The translations under genes were made by a program, and so were the position numbers. A stretch of DNA of 64,000 nt. Origin: G963665495 sp963677785 (GTDB lineage: Bacteria > Desulfobacterota > Desulfovibrionia > Desulfovibrionales > Desulfovibrionaceae). The notes under the pieces are model-generated. The model saw only the letters and a program-made list of their open reading frames with translations. It ran no database searches and was not told where the DNA came from. Where the stretch lies: NCBI GenBank assembly GCA_963677785.2, contig CAXXDH010000003.1, forward strand, positions 806,001 through 870,000. Direction: 5' to 3'. Positions 34,869 through 42,900 of the stretch are shown here, in pieces. The stretch's first letter is position 1. Each line of letters starts with the position of its first letter.

Positions 34869-35444
34869 CCTTTTCAAAAGTCTGGAGAGGAACTCCCTTC
34901 CACGCCAAACAAGCAAAAAGTAGTCTACTTCGATGAGTTGGCAAGGACTGGTATACTTCAAAGAAAGCTCAAGGCTGTGCAAAGTGGATTTCTGAATTCG
35001 CTTCTTACCTGAACAACAACGTTATCGAGAAGCTTTCCCGAGCGCCTGTCAAGGAACTGCAGCAAAAGGACATGGGGGTGGATGTCGATCCTCTTGAAGG
35101 TCAGTTTTCTCCTCCCCACGCGATCGAATGTGAGAATTCAGGCCATAGGTGAACACCTCTTCTTACACGCGATCATAGTCATATCCTTTATCAAGGCATA
35201 AGTTGTAGCAGCCTTTGCAGATCTCATAACGAACCATGATCTCCACATTTTCTTCTATTGTAAAACCAACAAGCCTGCTGTCATGCATATTTGCACCGAC
35301 AACTACTTCTTTTTGGAAGACAAGACATGGGGAGTACGACTCCGAGAGTTGGAGAATGGAAGGTTCATCCTTCCCCCCAAAGAGACAGACATCGAAACGG
35401 ATTGGACCTATTTGAATTTTTGAGCAATCAAACTGGAGTAAAAG
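34869..35444. other. Relic-rich spacer between the polysaccharide locus and the CapB/CapC-like operon
   Basis: The 576-nt spacer contains protein-like but broken frames. On the plus strand VVYFDELARTGILQRKLK (about 34920-34975) runs into a stop at about 35010, and another plus frame nearby gives EKLSRAPVKELQQKD, so a gene seems to have decayed by frameshift. On the minus strand the transposase relic listed separately occupies about 35163-35315. No promoter or terminator stands out. Confidence 0.45.
35163..35315 (-). pseudogene. IS5-type transposase remnant
   Basis: The minus-strand frame reads VVVGANMHDSRLVG and, further on, CYNLCLDKGYDYD, which match the DDE-core neighbourhood of IS5-family transposases (GANxHDS and LCLDKGYD are family hallmarks). 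Only about 50 residues remain; no terminal inverted repeats or rest of the element are visible. It marks old IS activity at the left edge of the next operon. Confidence 0.5.
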
Positions 35445-35702
35445 ATGAGCAAGACCGAGCTGGAACGCCACCTACTGGAAGGCCTGAAAAGGATGGACAA
35501 GGAAAATCAAAACCGGCTGGAAACACAAGAAGCCAGGCTCAGCAAAATGCAAGCGATTCAGGAAGCACAAAGCAAGGAGATCAGGGAGCTGAAGAAGGAG
35601 CTGAAAAACCAAAGAAACGAAACTCAAGAACTCAGCGAATATTACAACAACTTAGAACCGCTGTTACAGCGTTTGAACGATATTTTGAAGAAAGCGAAAT
35701 AA
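35445..35702 (+). CDS. MbeD/MobD-like mobilisation protein or short coiled-coil protein
   Basis: This 85-residue, highly charged protein is predicted to be one long coiled coil (KTELERHLLEGLKR, then repeated ARLSKMQ / KEIRELKKELK). The start TELERHLL and the spacing of the first 40 residues resemble MbeD/MobD proteins of mobilisable plasmids. There is no relaxase gene beside it. A ribosome site is weak. It may be a relic of an integrated plasmid or only a coiled-coil look-alike. Confidence 0.5.
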   Translation: MSKTELERHLLEGLKRMDKENQNRLETQEARLSKMQAIQEAQSKEIRELKKELKNQRNETQELSEYYNNLEPLLQRLNDILKKAK

Positions 35703-35770
35703 GATTCCCTCGGCTTCGTATGCATCGCAGCAAGGGGACAGACGATGATTTTGAGCTTTAACTGCAGTGG

Positions 35771-38700
35771 TTACGACCCGAGCAGCATACTTTGCAACCA
35801 TCCCCCCTTCTGCCGCTTGTTAAGATCTTTCAGTTCTTGAACCGCGCGTTGGTGACTGATTCTTTCGTTCGCCAAATCACGATAGATAACCCGTGCACGT
35901 TTGCGGCGACGAACGGAATCGCCTGCGTCAAACAAGTTTTCAAAAATGGTAAGCAGCGAATGGAGAAAACCGGGGCGATAGTTTGTCTCCAGTGAGGAGT
36001 GTGTCTTTTCCATCATGTCTTGCAAATTTTGCAAAATAATGGATAGTTCAGCCTGTGTTCGTTCGTTTTGGGCTTCAGGGCGGTTCCTTACCTGACTTAC
36101 AACGTCTTTAACGGTCTGCTCCGCTAGCAGACTATAGTCATGAAAAGAAAGCAACGTACGTAATCCTTTGCGCATGTCGCTTTCATCACGGGCTTGAAGC
36201 AACTGGCAGGCCGCTTCGCATTGCTCCCAGGACTGCCACTTGTAGACGAAATCCAAACCAGTGCCCTTGATATTCTGCATTCCCATAATACGGGTCAGCA
36301 TGCCGGGAGGCGTGGCTGTTGCGATACTATGGATGACCTGGTTTCCTGTGGCATGGGCATCCGCGATGACATGTATGCGCCTGAGGTACCATATTCTTAC
36401 TGTCTGCCGAAAATCCTGATCAATGTTGATATCAGGGGATGCACCTGAGCGTGAGATTCGCTCCGCCAAAGTTTGGTACTGTTTGTAAGATTCGAGCCAT
36501 CTCTTGTGAAAAGCGATGTAAACGGTGATGTCCAGCTCAGAGTTTTCGGCATCTTTTTCGAGGAGTTGCCGTACACTGTCCGGTTCCTCCCACAAATTTA
36601 TCAATTTTTCGACACGTTCTTCGTCGACAAATGGGCGCAATATATGTCCAAGCCGTTTTTGCAAAGCTTCGGCAGAAACTGGAACCCGTTGCTTTACGGC
36701 TTCATCTTGGAGTTTTTGCATCGGTATAGAACCTTGTTCGATGCTGCTTGTAGAATACAAACTCAACGAATCGATATAGCTGTCTAAGGCCTGTTTGATG
36801 TAGCCTTGCAATCCTTTTAAGTTCGTCCCGATCAATATGTGAAGGTCGGCCTGGACGTCCCCAACCAGGATGGAGCCGAACATGGCCGAACGTGATACAC
36901 GGTCAGCACGGTTGTTGACGAGGGTGCAGAGAAATATTCCATCTTCTGGGCCAGATTCATGAAAACGCATCCTGCGCCAGTTATTGATAGTGGCGAAACG
37001 CTCGTTGGCGGACATTCCATTGATAAACTCAAGCCGTCGACCAAGGTATTGTGCTATAGGGAATCCCTTGAGTACACCGAGATCGGGCACGACACGATCT
37101 GCGAGTTCTTTGAGGGCTACATCTGTCGGAATATCCAGTTCGGAGCACAGGCTGAGTGTCAGAACAATATTGTAGGGATGCTCCTGGTAGGGGAACCTGT
37201 CCAGAATATCCGGCGTAAGAAGTCCGGCTTCAAGCCAGCCCTTGCTGATAGTCGTGGAACCCAATTCTCGAGCCCGCTCTTGCAATATTGGGAGCATCTC
37301 CTCTTCGGTGATAGCCACCTTGCTATTTCGCGGTAAAAAGTCGCTGATGACCAGGGGGATGTTGTATCCTGCGGGCCCCTGAATATCTTCGTGGTCAGGG
37401 TAGGCATTGGTGACGGTTGAATAATCGTCACGAGACCATCTGTGCTGCAGGATACGGACATAGGCTGGAGTAAGCGCCATGCATTCCCATAGATACGTGT
37501 CCGCTTGCAATTTGCTTGCAAGTCCCAATGTTTCATGATGCTCCCATATCGTAGCTTTGTCGTATGGGCGAAATAGAAACATCTCGGACGTTTTCCCGAA
37601 GGTGTGACTGTGAAGAAACATGGCTTCGCAGCCGGTGGTTTTTGAAAAGAGGCTATATCCCATGAATTCGATCAGCGCGGCCTTGAGCCTCTCAGTTCCT
37701 GATTTTCCACGGGTCCCCCATCCTCCGATGACAATTTTTAGTTGCTTGCGCCACCTCTTCGCTCTATGCGCTTTCCAGGTACGGGAAACGATAAAGTACA
37801 GCAGTAGTAGTGCCGCGAAGAGCCCCAGTTCATAAAGGGTGTTCTCATACACGGAGAAAAAATAGCTGGTGAAAGCCTCTGTAATATTGGGGGCGACAAA
37901 CGGAACAAACTGCGGGAAAAAGCGCATGACAGCAGGGTCGGGGGGATTCGTAAATGCTCTTGGCTCGTATTCTACGGCAACCCCCAGGCTTCTGAGAGCC
38001 AAAGTATACCTTTTGGCGGGACTACTCGGATCTTCTTCCTTCCAGTTGCGTAGCTGCGCATATCCGGCAAAGCCAAAGATCAGTTTGCAGACTCCCCGGA
38101 TGCGGAGCAAAGGATTGCGAGAGGGCTTCACACGCGTGATGCCTTCGGCTGTATGCAACTCCAAAGGTTTGTCCGCCGAACATGAAAACAGTGCGTGCAT
38201 CACGTCTTCGGTTAGCGGCAGATAGGGCCGCCAACCTGCCTCACTGGACATAAAAAGTGGTTCCCCCGGAACTTTGGTTTGGGTCATTTCGCTTAATATG
38301 CCGGACGGCGCTTTGATTCGCCCGCGAAAGTGACGGCCTATCACATGGTTATGGCCCTGGCGTTTGTCTGTTGACGGGTGCATTAATTCATAAAACGTAC
38401 GCCAGATTTTGAGGCCGAACACATCGCCACATGCTATGCGGTAGCCACCAATACATCGTTTGGCAGTCAAACCAAAGTGTTTTTGGCTAGACACCGCGAG
38501 CACGAGCCCGAGTTTCTCTTCACGACCTTGAACGAGTTTGTGCGGAATACGTACGCTCTTGCCTGAACGTAAGGAGCGAAGGTGAGGGGCTAACTCAAAT
38601 AACAACTCTCGGGCCGAGTCATCAAGGGTACACTCTAGAAACAACAGTGTCTGCCCTGTCCAACGCCGAACTTTGAGACTTTCAGCATGTGTATGCAGAA

Positions 38701-39952
38701 GCTGTAGAGAAGGGATTAAGAGCCTTACCAATGCATCAGCCTGATCGAGCCGCGAGAGTTTAGCGTACGTACTGCAAATGGATACAATAGATTCCAACGC
38801 AACCCGAAGAACAAAATCGTCCTTTTCCTTCTTCAAGAGTTCATCGAACAAATTGACGAGAAAAGTATAAAGTGTGTCGGATCTCAATGAAGGAGCAATT
38901 TCCAGAACCATTGCAGCGCGTACGTGCGGGGAGTCGTCTTCGAGCATCAATTGCCGGAGCCAGGCTGCCGCAATTGTACGTTGCTCTTTCTCAGGAGGGT
39001 AGATCATCACCCAGGTGACTGCGCGGCAAAGACGCTGCCTGACAAAAGGGTTCGGATCGAACAGCATCAGCGGAATGAGATTGAGCAGCTCAGGGATGTC
39101 GGCCATACCAGAGCCGAGCAATACCGCCACACGCGCCCGAACGAACAAATCGTCGCCTTTAGAGGGATGTAAGATACGATTTTGAGACGCCTTGGCAAAA
39201 TCTTTTTTAGACAATACCGCAAGTAGCTCCAAGGCCTCAACCTGTATCCAGATATTTTGCCTGCGATCCAGTGCGAAACGATAAACCATCGAAATGCTGG
39301 CCGGGCTGACCTCGAGCTCGTCCAGAGATTCGGCCGTACCTTTCACTATTGTGGCAAAGGAGCGGAATGCAGCCACATTTACGCGATCATCACCCTTGTA
39401 TTCCAGTAGATCCGTTACCAAGGGTTCGATATTCAAGTTTCTCCACACGCTCTGAATGCTCTCACTGCTTATAAAGGCTTTGCTTACGGCCACGCCCAGA
39501 CGTGAGAACGAGAAACAAATCTCCAGTTCCATTTCGCCTAACAGCCGACGGTTTCTGCCCACAACGGCATCAAAGCCGAACCATCGGGAAAAAGCGCGTC
39601 TGTCGCGACGGAGCTCTCTGCCTGAACGACCGACACGCTTTGCGAATTCAAGTACGAGTTCACGTTCCTGAGTTTTCGTCGCCACCTGCTTGAACCGGCG
39701 AATGTACTCGATCTCAAGGTCAGAGTGTCGCTTAATTTTTTTTTGAAGAGAGCTGATACTGAATGCGAGGAAAGAAGCGATCAATACATACGGGTTCTGT
39801 TTTATTTCCGCTCTCTCTGAACGTTCGAGGCCTTTTACGAACTGCATGAACTCCTTGCGATATCGCGCCATCAATCCCGACTGCAGCTTACGCAGAAGAA
39901 CAGGGCCGGCGGCAGCAAAGATATCGTCAACAGCGTCATTCAGAGTTGTCAC
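35771..39952 (-). CDS. HEAT-repeat / CapB (PgsB)-like amide ligase fusion
   Basis: This 1393-residue protein is the last gene of a six-gene operon. Residues 1-480 are alpha-helical with HEAT-like repeats (VAAFRSFATIVKGTAESL, PFVRQRLCRAVTWVM). A membrane helix lies near 705-725. Residues 740-1130 match CapB/PgsB, the ATP-dependent ligase that builds poly-gamma-glutamate: P-loop GTRGKSGT (Lys750), FSKTTGCEA, ECMALTPAY, INGMSANERFATINNW and VNNRADRVSRSAMFG, each placed as in Bacillus PgsB. The rest is helical. PgsB is normally about 390 residues, so this version is greatly extended. Its GTG start overlaps the upstream stop. It should use ATP to form amide bonds at the inner-membrane face. Substrate unknown. 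Confidence 0.88.
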   Translation of the reverse strand: MTTLNDAVDDIFAAAGPVLLRKLQSGLMARYRKEFMQFVKGLERSERAEIKQNPYVLIASFLAFSISSLQKKIKRHSDLEIEYIRRFKQVATKTQERELVLEFAKRVGRSGRELRRDRRAFSRWFGFDAVVGRNRRLLGEMELEICFSFSRLGVAVSKAFISSESIQSVWRNLNIEPLVTDLLEYKGDDRVNVAAFRSFATIVKGTAESLDELEVSPASISMVYRFALDRRQNIWIQVEALELLAVLSKKDFAKASQNRILHPSKGDDLFVRARVAVLLGSGMADIPELLNLIPLMLFDPNPFVRQRLCRAVTWVMIYPPEKEQRTIAAAWLRQLMLEDDSPHVRAAMVLEIAPSLRSDTLYTFLVNLFDELLKKEKDDFVLRVALESIVSICSTYAKLSRLDQADALVRLLIPSLQLLHTHAESLKVRRWTGQTLLFLECTLDDSARELLFELAPHLRSLRSGKSVRIPHKLVQGREEKLGLVLAVSSQKHFGLTAKRCIGGYRIACGDVFGLKIWRTFYELMHPSTDKRQGHNHVIGRHFRGRIKAPSGILSEMTQTKVPGEPLFMSSEAGWRPYLPLTEDVMHALFSCSADKPLELHTAEGITRVKPSRNPLLRIRGVCKLIFGFAGYAQLRNWKEEDPSSPAKRYTLALRSLGVAVEYEPRAFTNPPDPAVMRFFPQFVPFVAPNITEAFTSYFFSVYENTLYELGLFAALLLLYFIVSRTWKAHRAKRWRKQLKIVIGGWGTRGKSGTERLKAALIEFMGYSLFSKTTGCEAMFLHSHTFGKTSEMFLFRPYDKATIWEHHETLGLASKLQADTYLWECMALTPAYVRILQHRWSRDDYSTVTNAYPDHEDIQGPAGYNIPLVISDFLPRNSKVAITEEEMLPILQERARELGSTTISKGWLEAGLLTPDILDRFPYQEHPYNIVLTLSLCSELDIPTDVALKELADRVVPDLGVLKGFPIAQYLGRRLEFINGMSANERFATINNWRRMRFHESGPEDGIFLCTLVNNRADRVSRSAMFGSILVGDVQADLHILIGTNLKGLQGYIKQALDSYIDSLSLYSTSSIEQGSIPMQKLQDEAVKQRVPVSAEALQKRLGHILRPFVDEERVEKLINLWEEPDSVRQLLEKDAENSELDITVYIAFHKRWLESYKQYQTLAERISRSGASPDINIDQDFRQTVRIWYLRRIHVIADAHATGNQVIHSIATATPPGMLTRIMGMQNIKGTGLDFVYKWQSWEQCEAACQLLQARDESDMRKGLRTLLSFHDYSLLAEQTVKDVVSQVRNRPEAQNERTQAELSIILQNLQDMMEKTHSSLETNYRPGFLHSLLTIFENLFDAGDSVRRRKRARVIYRDLANERISHQRAVQELKDLNKRQKGGWLQSMLLGS

Positions 39953-42900
39953 CTGTCCGGTTCCTCATCCCGGTTGGTCGTATATACGCGGCGTTTGCTT
40001 ACCAGATCCTTTTTCAGGCGTACGACCCTGCCGGAATCGCCTGTTGCGTCTTTGAAGGCTGTGAGGGCCCGTTCGGCTTTTTGCCTGGTGTTATGCATGC
40101 CAATGTCAATCACGTACCATACAACGTCATTTTTATCATATAGTGTGGATATTTGAACAGCATATCCTGACTGTTCCAACTTTTCAGCCTGGTTCAAACC
40201 AAGCTCTTGATCCTGGAAGCTGCCGACCTGAACATAATACGCCTCTTCTTCTTTCGCAGGTACGGTTTCGCCCGGCTCTGTCTCGAGTGTCGTTATGAAA
40301 TCCACTGTTTGTATACGTTGGGCAGGTTTCCGTCGTCGCAGCTCATTGTAGAAGTCGACTTCTCCCGGCCGGTAATCGTGCAATCCCTGCCCTTTGCTGA
40401 AATGCCAACTCAAGGTTAAACCGCCGAAGAAGGAACGGTCTTGAGATTCCCAATTCAGGTCTGTGCTCAGTGAAAATCTGTCCTGATTGATCATCCAGAG
40501 ATTCAGATTCGCATCCAAGCCCAGCTGGTGCCGGTGGCTGGAAGTTTGACGATCATCATCCTTGAAATAGCGCTTGTACTGGTAGTTGAAGTCGAGATTT
40601 ACCGGGCCCAGCAATTGCTTGTAACCTGTTTTCAGAACAAGGTTGTCGAGTGAAAAAGCATTCAAGGTCTCGTTGCCTTTAAGATCCCCGCCCGCGTACA
40701 GATCCCCATCGATCCAGGGTTGATAGTGGAGAGTATCTCCCAGGCTCCATCCCGCCTCGTGGTCCTTCTTGTAAGGAGTAAAAATATCCTGGTCCACGGT
40801 CCTGGCCGATTGGTTTCCGAATGAGTCCATACTCATCAATCTGCCAAAGATGGAGAGTTTCGGCAAATGAAAGACCTCATCATTCAAGTCCTGTCGCCAG
40901 GTTCCGGTGAAACGTGCAAGAGCTGAGGCCTCTTGTGCGCTCAAATCGTTATAACCGAATCGATCCGCATTCGGGTTTTGTGTGAACAAGTTCATAGAAA
41001 AGCGTAAACTCCAAGGCGCGCTATCCGGCTCCCAGCTAAGATCTCCGGCGAGTCCCCAGGTGGGTCCACCGAATTCGCGTTCGCGAGCGAACAGCTTTCC
41101 ACGCCAATAGATATCTCGCCAATCATCGAAGTATCTGTATGTCAAAGCATTTTCGACGAACTGCTCACTCTCTGCGCCTGTTTGAGGACCTGAGGTGTCG
41201 CGTCTGACCTTGAAGCCCAAGCTCAGCTCGTACGACCCTCTGTCCAATGCACCAGGTGTGAACGCATCCTTGGAGCTGATGGATTCGCTTTTACCGGTGC
41301 TATTAAAATGCAAAAGTTCGTCAGGAACCGGTGTCAAAGCCAATGCCGACGGTCGGGCATAAGGAATGGGGGCGGGATCTTCTCGCAGTACACGTCGCTG
41401 CAGACGGAACAAGGTCTCTTTCGTTCCGGGCAAAGCCGGTAATTCAAGTTCCCGCCAGACCGGACCGATGAACTTGTGTGCGATTCGATCAGCCCGTGAC
41501 TCATCACCATTGATGACTCGTACCCAGGTTGGACCAAGAATATTTGCCTTTACAGGCTGATCGGGCTTTTTCGCCACAGCGTACGTACGCTCATCCGGAC
41601 GATTTTCTTTTGTTTTTTCACATGGCTGAAAAAGACAATCTTCCTCAATACAAACTCCAACGTATTGATTCGGATATCTTTCGCTCACTCTGAGTTTGAC
41701 CGTATGCTCTCCCTTGGGAATAGAGAGACTCACAACTTCCGTCTCTTGCTTGGGGCCCAGATGGAGCTGTCTGACTGACTGCTCATCGACCATCAATTCG
41801 CACGTTAGCGGCATAGGTTGTAAAAAGGGCAGTTGCGCCAGACGTACTGTTACATTGAACACGGCGGGAGAGATGTTCGATATTGCCATTTCAATATTTT
41901 GATCGCCGACAAGAACGAAATGGCAATTGCTCAGGTCGGGTAGCAACGCCTTACGAAGTCGCAAACCGGGAGCCGAGGGATTCCATCCCCGTACCTTTAC
42001 TTTTTTGAATCCAGCGGGAGAGTGAAGCAGCTGTACTGACTCCCACTTCGTATAACGTATCAGGCGTGATAATAAGGGAGAAAGGCCGGGAACTTCCGGG
42101 TTATCTGCGGCGAGTTTCTGAGCCAAGGCTTCGGCAAGGGGTATTTGTAAGGGCTCTTTCTCGCCCCAAAAAACGAGAGCAATCATTCGTCTCTGCACAT
42201 CCTCAGGCGAGTCTCCTGAAATCAAATGATAGGCTTCCAGAGGCTCTCCCCGTTGTAACGCCTTCTCGAAATCGGGAACAGTCCTGCACGCAGGGGGTCC
42301 TTCAAAGCTGCTCAAAGAGATAGATTGAACTGTGCGGCCAGCAGCCCAGGTCATGGGGCGGCAGGTCGGACTTCCGTCATCCTGGAGTAGCACGACCTGA
42401 TTCCCTTGCAGGCAATCCGTCTTCTTTTCCGTATCAAAAGCTTGTTGTTGCGTGGTGAATACGGAAGCGAATGCAGCTCCGGACAAGGGAGGGAGTACGG
42501 GGATGGGAATCTCCGGCCTCTCAAGTTCAATGGTAACCAGAATCGGAAATTCCTTGCTCTGAATGGATATTTTCTGTTCACCCAAAAGAATAGCACGTTC
42601 CGTACGTACTGCCTGGCCGGGCGCTACGGTCTTTTCAAATTCACTGGAAAGAACTTCAAGTCCATAGGATGGCATGTTGTTGTTGACAGGGACCAAGGAT
42701 AGCCCCTCTCCTTGCTCAATACGTATCCAGCCATTGAGTGGGTACCGTGTGTTTTTGTCTAAATGTAACGGTCGTGTTGTGATGCGAATTTTGCCAGGAC
42801 CAAAAACGTTCAAGACGACAGGGTGTTCCGGTGTGGCAACGAGCATAACGAAACGCGTATCTCGGGCAATACTGCGAAGTTCGGCCACACCGCCTGTTTT

